A stretch of 48,501 bases of DNA, taken from NCBI GenBank assembly GCA_003696955.1, contig RFGU01000140.1, forward strand, positions 1 through 48,501, read 5' to 3'. Within the stretch, counting starts at the first letter, position 1. Every line of letters starts with the position of its first letter. A model generated the notes under the pieces. It was not told where the DNA came from. It saw only the letters and a program-made list of their open reading frames with translations, and did no database searches. Origin of the DNA: Deltaproteobacteria bacterium (lineage in GTDB: Bacteria > Myxococcota_A > Polyangia > Nannocystales > Nannocystaceae). Of the stretch, positions 41,540 to 48,501 are shown one piece after another. The translations under genes and the position numbers were made by a program.

Positions 41540-41545
41540 TATCCT
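41540..41545 (+). promoter_or_regulatory. TANNNT box (TATCCT) upstream of the M3 peptidase gene
   Basis: TATCCT ends 7 nt before the GTG at 41553, without a Shine-Dalgarno. It lies just outside the right 69-bp repeat, so the peptidase gene keeps its own promoter after the insertion. Confidence 0.4.
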
Positions 41546-41552
41546 CGGCCGC

Positions 41553-43580
41553 GTGACGCAACGCCCGACGTTCTCACCCACCTATCCCCTGCCGCTCGCC
41601 GCCATCGATCCGGCCACCGTCGAACCTACGGCCGATGCCCTCCTCGAGCGGGCGCGCGCCGCCGTCGAGGAGATCGCCGGAACCGGGGCGCCGCCGACCT
41701 ACGAGAACACGATGCTGGCCCTCGAGGCCGCCACCGCCCCCGTCGAGACCTTCGCCACCCTCGTCTCCCATCTCGAGGCCGTCGCCACGACGCCGACCCT
41801 GCGGGCGGCGCACGAGGCGATCCAGCCGAAGATCGCCGCCTTCTACGCCGCCCTGCCCCTCCACGAGGGCCTGTTTCGCCGCATCGAGGCCCTTGCGGCG
41901 ACCGACCTCGGGGGGACGTTCCCCTTCGCCCGCCGCCACGTCACGCGCACGCGGGACGCCTTCGTCCGCCACGGCGCGCGCCTCGACGCCGCCGGCAAGG
42001 CCGAGATCGAGCGGCTCGACGTGGAACTCGCCCGGCGCACCACGACCTTCGCCCAACGGGTGCTCGACGCCAATGCGGCCTACGCCTTCCACACCGAGGA
42101 CGAAGGCCGGCTGGCGGGACTTCCGCCCATGCACGTCGAGGCGGCCGCCGCGGCCGCACGCGCCCGGGGACGCACGGGCTACGTGCTCACCCTCGATGCC
42201 CCGAGCTACGTCCCCGCCATGACCTACCTCGAAGACCGCAGCCTTCGCCGCGAACTCTGGTGGGCGTACCACCGTCGTGCGGCCGACGAGCCCTACGACA
42301 ATCGTCCCCTGGTGCGCGAGATCCTGGCGCTTCGGCGTCGCAAGGCGAGGACCCTCGGCTTTCCCACCTTCGCCCACCTCGTGCTGGCCGACCGCATGCT
42401 CTCGACACCGGAGAAGGCATCGGGCTTCGTCGACGACCTCGCCCGGCGGACACGCCCCGCGTTCGAACGGGAGCGGGCCGAACTCGAGTCCTTCGCCGGC
42501 ACGTCCCTCGAGCCCTGGGATCTGGCCTTCCATGCCGAACGCCTGCGCCGCGCCCGGTACGACTTCGACGCCGAGGCCCTGCGCCCGTACTTCCCCCTGG
42601 GCTCCGTGCGCCGCGGGATGTTCGAGATCGCGACGCGGCTCTTCGGCCTTGCGTTCGAGCGCCGGCCGGATGCCGACACGTGGCACCCGGACGTGGAGGT
42701 GTTCGGCGTTCGCGACGAGCGGGGCGAGTTCCTCGGTGACCTCCACGTGGATCTCTTCCCGCGCAGCACCAAACGCAGCGGTGCGTGGATGAACGGCCTG
42801 CTCGTCGGGCACCCGCCCGACGATCCCCACGTGGTCGTCCTGTGCGCGAACCTCACCCCTCCGCTCGAGGGCAAGGAGGCCCTGTTGTCCCACGAGGACG
42901 TGATGACCCTCTTCCACGAGTTCGGGCACGGCCTCCACCATCTGGCCAGCCGCGTACCGGTGCGTTCCCTGGCATGTACCAACGTAGCCTGGGATTTCGT
43001 GGAGTTGCCGTCCCAGATCATGGAGAACTGGTGCTGGGAACGGCGGGCCCTCGATCTCTTCGCACGCCACCACGAGACCGGCGAGCCCATGCCCGACGAC
43101 CTCTTCGCGCGCATGACCGCCGCCCGAACGTTCCGTGCGGCGACGGCCATGATGCGGCAACTCGGTTTCGCCCGCGTGGACCTGGTCCTCCACGTCGACT
43201 TCGACCCGGAAGGCGACGAGGACCCGTTCGCCGCGGCCCATCGCGTCCTGTCGGAATACTCGCCGGTTCCCCTCCCCGAAGGCGACGCGATGCTGGCGAG
43301 CTTCCAGCACCTCTTCGCCGATCCCGTGGGGTACGCCGCGGGCTACTACAGCTACAAGTGGGCCGAGGTGCTCGAGGCCGACTGCTTCTCGCGATTCGCA
43401 GGCGACCACGTCCTCGATCCGGACGTGGGGCGTGCGTTCCGGGACACGATCCTGGCCAAGGGCGACACCGAGGACCCCTGGGATCTCGTCCGCGCGTTCC
43501 TCGGGCGGGACCCGTCGCCCGAGGCATTGCTGCGTCGCGACGGGTTGCTCCCGCCCAATCCGTCGCGCGGCCCATCGTAG
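41553..43580 (+). CDS. M3-family oligopeptidase (oligopeptidase A/PrlC-like)
   Basis: The product is 675 aa, the normal length. The zinc site HEFGHGLHH (His455, Glu456, His459) is followed by WDFVELPSQIMENWCW, whose Glu supplies the third ligand in the M3 family. Late blocks FADPVGYAAGYYSYKWAEVLEADCFSRF are the substrate-binding Tyr/His region. It is a cytoplasmic peptidase that finishes degradation of short peptides, including cleaved signal peptides. No signal sequence is present. Start GTG at 41553. The gene appears to have originally followed the SpoU-type methyltransferase directly. Confidence 0.93.
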   Translation: MTQRPTFSPTYPLPLAAIDPATVEPTADALLERARAAVEEIAGTGAPPTYENTMLALEAATAPVETFATLVSHLEAVATTPTLRAAHEAIQPKIAAFYAALPLHEGLFRRIEALAATDLGGTFPFARRHVTRTRDAFVRHGARLDAAGKAEIERLDVELARRTTTFAQRVLDANAAYAFHTEDEGRLAGLPPMHVEAAAAAARARGRTGYVLTLDAPSYVPAMTYLEDRSLRRELWWAYHRRAADEPYDNRPLVREILALRRRKARTLGFPTFAHLVLADRMLSTPEKASGFVDDLARRTRPAFERERAELESFAGTSLEPWDLAFHAERLRRARYDFDAEALRPYFPLGSVRRGMFEIATRLFGLAFERRPDADTWHPDVEVFGVRDERGEFLGDLHVDLFPRSTKRSGAWMNGLLVGHPPDDPHVVVLCANLTPPLEGKEALLSHEDVMTLFHEFGHGLHHLASRVPVRSLACTNVAWDFVELPSQIMENWCWERRALDLFARHHETGEPMPDDLFARMTAARTFRAATAMMRQLGFARVDLVLHVDFDPEGDEDPFAAAHRVLSEYSPVPLPEGDAMLASFQHLFADPVGYAAGYYSYKWAEVLEADCFSRFAGDHVLDPDVGRAFRDTILAKGDTEDPWDLVRAFLGRDPSPEALLRRDGLLPPNPSRGPS

Positions 43581-43652
43581 GCGGCTGGCTCCAGACCGTG
43601 TCGGACGTCACGGGACGCAACGCCGCGGACCGTGACCGAAACGGCCGTCTGC

Positions 43653-43658
43653 TACCAT
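43653..43658 (+). promoter_or_regulatory. TANNNT box (TACCAT) upstream of the Pro-rich membrane protein gene
   Basis: TACCAT ends 6 nt before the ATG at 43665. This spacing helps reject an in-frame upstream start at 43632, which lies before the box. Confidence 0.4.
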
Positions 43659-43664
43659 CGCTGC

Positions 43665-44480
43665 ATGCGCCTTTCCCTGCCTTCACCGCATTCCTTGGTC
43701 GCATGCGTCACGGCGGTCTCGTTGACGGCGTTCAGCGTATCGACGCCGGCTGCCGCCGCACTCGCCGTCGCCCCCACGGTGGAACGGGTGGAGGACGCGC
43801 CGCCGCAGCCGGCCGAGCCTCGATTGGTGGATCCCCAGGCCGGCCACCGGACCGCCCCCGTCGATCCCATGAAAACCCAAGACGAGGCTCCGACGCCGGA
43901 GGTGGCGCCCCAAGGCGACGCCGCGACGCCGCCGGCCGGCACTCCGCCGCCGTCCTCGCAGACGCCCGAAGACTGGGACAGCTTCGATCCGCCGCAACAG
44001 CCCCCCCCACCTGGGGAGGCAGCCGCCGCACAGCCTCCGCCGCCCCATGCCGCAGGCCCCATCGCGCCTCAACCGCCACCCCGGGTCCGCCCGCGTCGGT
44101 CCCGGCGCGGGCTCGGCATGATGATCTCCGGCTACTCCGCCTTCTTCGCCGTCTGGTTGGTCACGGCGATCGCCGGTGCGGCGACCTTCGACTCGGCCGA
44201 TTCCGACTTCCTCGACGACGCCGACCGGGACCGGCAGCGCGCGGTCGGTCGACGTCTGATGATCCCCTTGGGCGGCCCCTACGCCGCAGCCTTCGTCACG
44301 GACACCGCGACGGGGGCGCTCTTCTCGGTGCTCTCCGGCTTGGCCCAGACGGCGACCTTGACCCTCGGGATCACGGGCACGGTCATCTACGCCCGCAACC
44401 AGCGGGCGTACCGGCAGGTTGCCCTCGGGGCGGCGCCGATCCGCGGAGGGTCGATGATGCAGCTCGGCGTTCGCTTCTAG
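43665..44480 (+). CDS. Proline-rich membrane protein of unknown function
   Basis: The product is 271 aa from ATG at 43665. A signal peptide (LVACVTAVSLTAFSVSTPAA) is followed by about 100 residues rich in Pro, Ala and Glu (for example PPSSQTPEDWDSFDPPQQPP), then an Arg-rich stretch (RVRPRRSRRGLG). Two membrane helices follow (MISGYSAFFAVWLVTAIAGA and a later FVTDTATGALFSVLSGLAQT-type segment) and the C-terminus MMQLGVRF. The last block, Pro-rich linker plus helices, resembles uncharacterised myxobacterial membrane proteins. Whether the N-terminal helix is cleaved is uncertain. No catalytic motif is seen. Confidence 0.65.
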   Translation: MRLSLPSPHSLVACVTAVSLTAFSVSTPAAAALAVAPTVERVEDAPPQPAEPRLVDPQAGHRTAPVDPMKTQDEAPTPEVAPQGDAATPPAGTPPPSSQTPEDWDSFDPPQQPPPPGEAAAAQPPPPHAAGPIAPQPPPRVRPRRSRRGLGMMISGYSAFFAVWLVTAIAGAATFDSADSDFLDDADRDRQRAVGRRLMIPLGGPYAAAFVTDTATGALFSVLSGLAQTATLTLGITGTVIYARNQRAYRQVALGAAPIRGGSMMQLGVRF

Positions 44481-44530
44481 CGGGCCCGATGCCGGATTTG
44501 GCGCGCGCGTCGGGGCTTTCGGGCCTACGA

Positions 44531-44536
44531 TAAGCT
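44531..44536 (+). promoter_or_regulatory. TANNNT box (TAAGCT) upstream of the unknown gene at 44544
   Basis: TAAGCT ends 7 nt before the GTG at 44544. An overlapping TACGAT at 44526-44531 would give a 12-nt spacing instead. Confidence 0.3.
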
Positions 44537-44543
44537 CGCGGGC

Positions 44544-45134
44544 GTGGTGCCCTTCTTCCGCATCTCGAGCCGGACCGTGCTCGAGGCCAGTCGCCGGGCC
44601 TCGCCCCTCCCCTCACCTCCCACCGGCGTCGTCGCGCGAGCACGCCCCGTGGCCACCACCATGGCGCCCGCCCTGTCGCTTTCGGTGCGCGACCCCCACG
44701 TGGACCTTCGCATCGACGCCGAGGGCGGCGGCTTGGCCGGGATGCTCGAGATCTTCGGCGCCTACGTGGGGCCCGGATCCGAAGACCCGACGACGGCGAC
44801 CCTGCGCGTGCCGGACCTGCCGTCGGCCGTCGGCGAGGATCCCTCCCTGCACGTCCGACGCCACGGCGGCCTCTGCGTACGCCTGGCCGCCTCGGGCCAC
44901 TTCGGGCACCGCCCCTTGCTCGCGCTGCTCCACGTCCGCGGCGCCCCGGCGATCCGCCTTGCCGCCTACTGCGGTACGAACCACGTGGGCACCTCGTCAC
45001 TGCACGAGGACGGGCCCAAGGTGACGTGGATCGACGCCCCCGAAACGTCATGGCGCGCCGACCTCCACTTCGTCGCCGAAGGCCCCCCCGACGCGACGTG
45101 GTCCGTGTCGGGACTCGAAGTGCACCTGGTGTGA
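44544..45134 (+). CDS. Uncharacterised protein, predicted beta-rich
   Basis: The product is 196 aa from GTG at 44544; a second GTG at 44547 is equally possible. There is no signal peptide or membrane helix. The chain reads as alternating strands (for example ALSLSVRDPHVDLRIDAEGG, LRVPDLPSAVGEDPSLHVRR, WSVSGLEVHLV) with no Cys pairs or catalytic pattern that I know. The first 45 residues are basic and Pro-rich, possibly disordered. The GC-rich third positions and the upstream box support a real gene. Function unknown. Confidence 0.55.
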   Translation: MVPFFRISSRTVLEASRRASPLPSPPTGVVARARPVATTMAPALSLSVRDPHVDLRIDAEGGGLAGMLEIFGAYVGPGSEDPTTATLRVPDLPSAVGEDPSLHVRRHGGLCVRLAASGHFGHRPLLALLHVRGAPAIRLAAYCGTNHVGTSSLHEDGPKVTWIDAPETSWRADLHFVAEGPPDATWSVSGLEVHLV

Positions 45135-45180
45135 GGTCGAAGGCCGCGGCGCACATCGTCGGCGGTCGCCCATGCGACGC

Positions 45181-45209
45181 CGGGCGAGCCGGGGCTTCGG
45201 CGGCGCCCG
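45181..45209. terminator. Hairpin between convergent genes
   Basis: CGGGCG (45181-45186) pairs with CGCCCG (45204-45209) and an inner GCC/GGC can extend the stem. It lies in the 93-nt gap between the unknown gene and the convergent hydrolase. No T-tract, so low certainty. Confidence 0.25.
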
Positions 45210-45227
45210 ATCTCGACGACCTCCCGG

Positions 45228-46148
45228 TCAGGCCGCCGCTGCCGCCCGGGCGGCGTCGGCCTTGCGGCGCAACCACGACGCGATACGGTGCCACACGGGC
45301 CTCGATGCCGTCGGATCGGTCACCAGCGCCATGTGACCTGGACCGGTCGCGCCGACGTGCCCGCGGCGTCCCACCACCTCCACCTCCGCCTGGGGCACGC
45401 GCCGGGTCAGCGCCAGGGCCGATGCCGGCCGGGCGAGGAATCGGTCGCCATGACTTACGACGTGCAGGACCGGAACCGACACCTGCGTCATGGCGGCGGC
45501 GTAGTCCGTACCGTCGTCACCCACGTAGCCGTCGGAGAGCAGACGGTCGAAGCCGGCCCAATACGCCGCCGGTTCGTCGCACGACCCGATCCGCAGGGCA
45601 CGGGAGGGGAAACGCCCGAGGCTGCGCACGAGTCGGCCGGACACCCGCAGCGCAAGGTGTTTGACCGCCCGGACGAAGGGGTCGGGCTCCGCGCCCGGAA
45701 GCCACACGTCCACCCCGAGGGCCACGATGCCGCAGACGTCGGGCCACCGGAACACGTCGGGGCGCGTCCCGGCCGCGGCCAGGCTCACGTGGCCGAACAG
45801 ACTGTGGCCCACGAACCCCACGGGCACCCCGGGCGCCAGTCGCTGTGCCAGATCGAGATAGCACGCCACGTCCGCCACGAGGTCGTCGTACGTCCAGCGG
45901 CCGCCCTCGGCCGGTGTGGGCCCGCTGTCGCCGTGTCCCCGCAGGTCCGGGACGAGCACGCGATGCCCGGCGGCCGCCAGGGTCCATCCGAGGCACGGCC
46001 GGTCGTCCCGCAGGATCGTGCGTCCGTCCACCATCATCGCGTGCCCGGCGACGACGACCGCCCCCTGCGGAACCTCCGGGCCCACGTCGCGCACCGAAAG
46101 CCGCCAACCGTCGCGCGCGACCACCGTATGGGTGCGAACGGGCTCCAT
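45228..46148 (-). CDS. Alpha/beta hydrolase
   Basis: The product is 306 aa without a signal peptide. The nucleophile elbow is VGFVGHSLFGHVSLAA (GHSLFG), preceded by the oxyanion strand AVVVAGHAMMVDGR and by LVPDLRGHGDSGPT. Later VVSHGDRFLA supplies the acid and GATGPGHMALV the His, so the triad is complete. The Gly-His-Ala-Met-Met after the first strand is unusual compared with the common HG dipeptide. The family covers esterases, lipases and similar enzymes; the substrate is not predictable. The C-terminus is an Ala-rich helix (KADAARAAAAA). ATG at 46148 follows TATCCT by 9 nt. Confidence 0.85.
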   Translation of the reverse strand: MEPVRTHTVVARDGWRLSVRDVGPEVPQGAVVVAGHAMMVDGRTILRDDRPCLGWTLAAAGHRVLVPDLRGHGDSGPTPAEGGRWTYDDLVADVACYLDLAQRLAPGVPVGFVGHSLFGHVSLAAAGTRPDVFRWPDVCGIVALGVDVWLPGAEPDPFVRAVKHLALRVSGRLVRSLGRFPSRALRIGSCDEPAAYWAGFDRLLSDGYVGDDGTDYAAAMTQVSVPVLHVVSHGDRFLARPASALALTRRVPQAEVEVVGRRGHVGATGPGHMALVTDPTASRPVWHRIASWLRRKADAARAAAAA

Positions 46149-46157
46149 GGGGCGCGG

Positions 46158-46163
46158 AGGATA
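46158..46163 (-). promoter_or_regulatory. TANNNT box (TATCCT) upstream of the alpha/beta hydrolase gene
   Basis: On the minus strand TATCCT ends 9 nt before the ATG at 46148. No Shine-Dalgarno is visible. Confidence 0.4.
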
Positions 46164-46202
46164 TCAGGCCCGATCCGCGAACGCCGCCTGCATCCGGCTT
46201 CG

Positions 46203-46208
46203 TAGGGT
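46203..46208 (+). promoter_or_regulatory. TANNNT box (TAGGGT) upstream of the beta-helix gene
   Basis: TAGGGT lies 23 nt before the ATG at 46232, with a GGAGG Shine-Dalgarno in between, so a short leader is expected. It is divergent from the hydrolase box 40 nt away. Confidence 0.35.
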
Positions 46209-46231
46209 ATGCTCGGACGGAGGGGGAACCG

Positions 46232-47869
46232 ATGCCGATCGAAGGGAACCGACGCGCGACGAAGCGAACGAACCGTATGCCGTGGGGGGCGTCGGCGATG
46301 GCTTGGCTCGTCTCGAGCACCGCCTTCGCCGCGACGATCCACGTCGACGACGACGCGGGCCCCGGCGGCGACGGCTCGCCCCAGGCGCCCTATGCCACGA
46401 TCCAAGATGCCCTCGACGTGGCCATGCCCGGCGACGTGGTGCTCGTGGCACCGGGTACCTACGCAGCCTTCGCGTCGGTGCGCGACGGCATGGACGGGGC
46501 CCCGATCACGATCCGCGCCGAGGTCCGCGGGCAGGTCGTGGTTCAGGCCGTCGGGCGCGTAGCCGACCTCGCCCACCCCTTCCACGTGCTCGAGGATCTC
46601 GTCCTCGACGGCGCCTACGGTCCGCAGGACCTGGTTCGAGCGGACGGAGCGGACGATCTCGTGCTGCGCGGCGTGGAGGTACGCAGGTCCGGCGCCGACT
46701 GCATCGACCTGCGCACCAGTCACCGGGTCCGCATCGAGGGCGCGTCGATCCATCACTGCGTGGCGGCCTCGGGGGGTACGCCGGTCGACGCCCACGGCGT
46801 CACGGGGGACTCCGTGCTCGGGCTTACCATCGTCGATTCGGCCATCTTCCTGGCCTCGGGCGACGCCGTGCAGCTCTCCCCGTCCCGCCAGCCGTGGACG
46901 GACCTCGTCCTCGAGGGCTGCACCTTCTGGACCGGTGAACTCGACGAACCTGCCGCGGGCCTGACACCGGGCACACGGATCGGCGAAAACGCCCTGGACA
47001 CGAAGGTCGGCGACCAGCTCGACGGCAATGGTGCACCGCCGTCGGTGCGCGTCACGGACGTGATCGCCTACGGCTATCGCGACGTCATCGGCAACCAAGG
47101 TGCGTTCAACGTCAAGGAGGAGGTGGTCGCCGTCATCGACCGGGTGACGGTCCACGACAGCGAGATCGCGTTTCGCCTGCGGGCGCCCTCCCGCGTGACG
47201 GTGACCAACGCCGTGGTCTTCGACGTGGCGAAGGCCTTTCGGCTCGAGGACGGCTTGGATGGCGCCCGGATCGCCCACGTGACGTTGGGCGGCGGCGTCG
47301 GCCTCGCCTTCGAGGATGCCGGCGGCGATCCCACGGACCTTGCGGTCGTCGACAGCCTGATCCTCGGTCCGGCCGTCCCGCCGCCAGCGGACCAGGACGC
47401 GACGAATCTCGCCGTGGCGGAAGACGCGTTCGTCGACGCCGCGGGGCACGACTACCACCTCGCCGCGGGGGCGGCTGCCATCGACGCCGCGGGCCGGCTT
47501 CCGCCGGACCTCACGGTGACCACGGATCGCGACGGGATCCCGCGTCCCCAGGGGCTCGCGGCCGACGTGGGCGCCTACGAGTGGACCGAAGACGGCGGTG
47601 GCGACACGGGCGGTACGACGACCGGCTCCGGAACGGGAGGGCCCGCCACCTCCAGCACGTCTGGGGCGTCGTCTGGGGAGGCCACGTCGTCCACTGGCGG
47701 GGGCGCCGGTTCCACTGGGACGGACGGCGGCACCGAAGGGACCGGCCAAGCCGGTGGAGACGGCGGATGCGGCTGCCGCACGGGCCGGCCAACCTTCGCG
47801 GCCCCGCTGCTCCTCGCGCTGGGGCTATGGGCGCCGCACCGTCGAAGGCGGCGAGCCCCGGCACGATGA
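46232..47869 (+). CDS. Secreted parallel beta-helix protein with MYXO-CTERM-like tail
   Basis: The product is 545 aa. A signal peptide ends near STAFAATIHVDDDAGPGGDG. The first folded part (DGSPQAPYATIQDALDVAMP then GDVVLVAPGTY) is the DUF1565-like opening of secreted right-handed beta-helix proteins, and repeating strands follow (VLEDLVLDGAYG, DLVLRGVEVRRSGADCIDLR, RVTVTNAVVFDVAKAF). Near residue 430 PRPQGLAADVGAYEW is the usual end of such helices. A Gly/Ser/Thr stalk, GGCGCRTGR, a hydrophobic helix and HRRRRRAPAR form a MYXO-CTERM-like tail. Pectate-lyase-type catalytic residues are not identified, so binding or lyase activity is undecided. Confidence 0.83.
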   Translation: MPIEGNRRATKRTNRMPWGASAMAWLVSSTAFAATIHVDDDAGPGGDGSPQAPYATIQDALDVAMPGDVVLVAPGTYAAFASVRDGMDGAPITIRAEVRGQVVVQAVGRVADLAHPFHVLEDLVLDGAYGPQDLVRADGADDLVLRGVEVRRSGADCIDLRTSHRVRIEGASIHHCVAASGGTPVDAHGVTGDSVLGLTIVDSAIFLASGDAVQLSPSRQPWTDLVLEGCTFWTGELDEPAAGLTPGTRIGENALDTKVGDQLDGNGAPPSVRVTDVIAYGYRDVIGNQGAFNVKEEVVAVIDRVTVHDSEIAFRLRAPSRVTVTNAVVFDVAKAFRLEDGLDGARIAHVTLGGGVGLAFEDAGGDPTDLAVVDSLILGPAVPPPADQDATNLAVAEDAFVDAAGHDYHLAAGAAAIDAAGRLPPDLTVTTDRDGIPRPQGLAADVGAYEWTEDGGGDTGGTTTGSGTGGPATSSTSGASSGEATSSTGGGAGSTGTDGGTEGTGQAGGDGGCGCRTGRPTFAAPLLLALGLWAPHRRRRRAPAR

Positions 47870-47979
47870 GACCAGCCGGTGGCGTACGGCTGAGCGCCCT
47901 GCCAGGGAAGCGCCGTCCGACCGCGCGGTGATGCGCCGGCGCAGGTACCGAAGGGCCTGCACCGCGATGCCGCGTGGCG

Positions 47980-47985
47980 TAGGAT
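47980..47985 (+). promoter_or_regulatory. TANNNT box (TAGGAT) upstream of the C26 hydrolase gene
   Basis: TAGGAT lies 13 nt before the ATG at 47999. The spacing is longer than in the leaderless group and would leave a leader of a few nucleotides. Confidence 0.25.
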
Positions 47986-47998
47986 CGTGCCGGCGCCC

Positions 47999-48501
47999 AT
48001 GTCTGCCCCGCGCATCGCGATCTCCCCGAACCTCATGGGTCCCGACGAGACTCGCCGGTTCTATCCGAACAAGCATCTCTTCTACGGCGAACGATCCATG
48101 GCTGCGGCGGTCCTGCGCGCCGGCGGGCTGCCGTTCGTCCTGCCGGACCTGCCCCCCGACGACCTACGCGCGCTCCTCGCCGACTGTCACGGCCTGCTCC
48201 TGTCGGGCGGCGCGGACGTGGCCCCCTCGACCTACGGTGCGACGCCCATCTTGGGCGGACGCTTTCCGGGGGATCCGGAGCGGGACGCCCTCGAGATCGA
48301 CCTGGTGCGCACGGCTCTGGACCGGCGGTTGCCCCTGCTCGGGATCTGCCGGGGCCACCAGGTGCTGAACGTGGCCATGGGAGGCACGCTCCTCCAGGAC
48401 ATCGCGACCGAACGCCCCGGCAGCCTCACCCATCGTGACCAGGCGAAGTACGACAGCCTCCATCATCACGTGACCATCGATCCCGAAAGCCGCCTCGCCC
48501 A
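47999..48501 (+). CDS. Class I glutamine amidotransferase-like hydrolase (peptidase C26), 5' part
   Basis: The gene runs off the right edge; 167 residues are visible from ATG at 47999. The nucleophile Cys117 sits in LLGICRGHQVLNVAMGG, and GLLLSGGADVAPSTYG precedes it, as in gamma-glutamyl-gamma-aminobutyrate hydrolase (PuuD)-type C26 peptidases. LHHHVTIDPES near the edge is the usual strand after the elbow; the His/Glu of the triad would lie beyond the window. These enzymes hydrolyse gamma-glutamyl amides, including the polyamine breakdown intermediate gamma-glutamyl-GABA, which would fit the polyamine genes but is far from them here. Confidence 0.88.
   Translation, partial: MSAPRIAISPNLMGPDETRRFYPNKHLFYGERSMAAAVLRAGGLPFVLPDLPPDDLRALLADCHGLLLSGGADVAPSTYGATPILGGRFPGDPERDALEIDLVRTALDRRLPLLGICRGHQVLNVAMGGTLLQDIATERPGSLTHRDQAKYDSLHHHVTIDPESRLA

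Overview
The window is high-GC (clearly above 65%), densely coded DNA with almost no repeats. It most resembles a myxobacterium of the Nannocystineae type (Nannocystis, Enhygromyxa or Plesiocystis relatives). The grounds are lipoproteins with long Ser/Thr/Gly stalks behind the lipobox, two proteins with a MYXO-CTERM-like tail (Cys-Gly-Cys, hydrophobic helix, Arg cluster), a Hanks-type kinase, secreted beta-helix and IgGFc-binding-like proteins, and a DNA-binding-like protein with a basic tail. The genus call is inference; no rRNA or tRNA gene is visible.

Layout. 1-3382: end of a YfcC-type carrier, a Cys-rich lipoprotein and a phospholipase D-type lipoprotein. 3379-8469 (minus): murJ, then a TAP-type hydrolase lipoprotein coupled by 4-nt overlaps to a NatA/NatB-type ABC exporter. 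8549-9156: a regulatory-looking stretch and two paralogous 56-57 aa membrane proteins. 9367-14131 (minus): a TPMT-like methyltransferase, truA and a membrane/spermidine-synthase-like fusion, divergent from 14255-16581 (carboxynorspermidine synthase and nspC), so this is a polyamine neighbourhood. 16665-21998 (minus): kinase, TPR membrane protein, CBM9-like lipoprotein and CAP-domain protein in one overlapping operon. 22114-24306: basic-tailed protein and BrkB/YihY protein. 24325-27287 (minus): TldE and a Tat-exported TldD. 28085-30758 (minus): Rieske protein, a cytochrome b6/IV-type protein fused to two heme-c domains, and a small monoheme cytochrome. 30860-34545: manA, an LPMO-like protein and an IgGFc-binding-like lipoprotein.

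34619-43580 is the most striking part. A TrmH/SpoU-type rRNA methyltransferase gene is followed by a three-gene TolC/MFP/heavy-metal RND efflux operon. That operon is bracketed by a perfect 69-bp direct repeat of the methyltransferase 3' end, the second copy lying just before an M3 peptidase gene. Removing one repeat and the 6.1 kb unit restores a compact methyltransferase-peptidase junction, so the efflux operon looks like an inserted islet. 43665-48501 holds a proline-rich membrane protein, an unknown protein, an alpha/beta hydrolase, a beta-helix protein and the start of a class I glutamine amidotransferase-like hydrolase.

A second pattern runs through the whole window. Thirteen genes that head transcription units have a TANNNT box 6-10 nt before the start codon and no Shine-Dalgarno sequence, as expected for leaderless mRNAs. 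Five others have the same box further upstream, four of these with a visible Shine-Dalgarno. I used the box to move the kinase, manA and TPMT-like starts.
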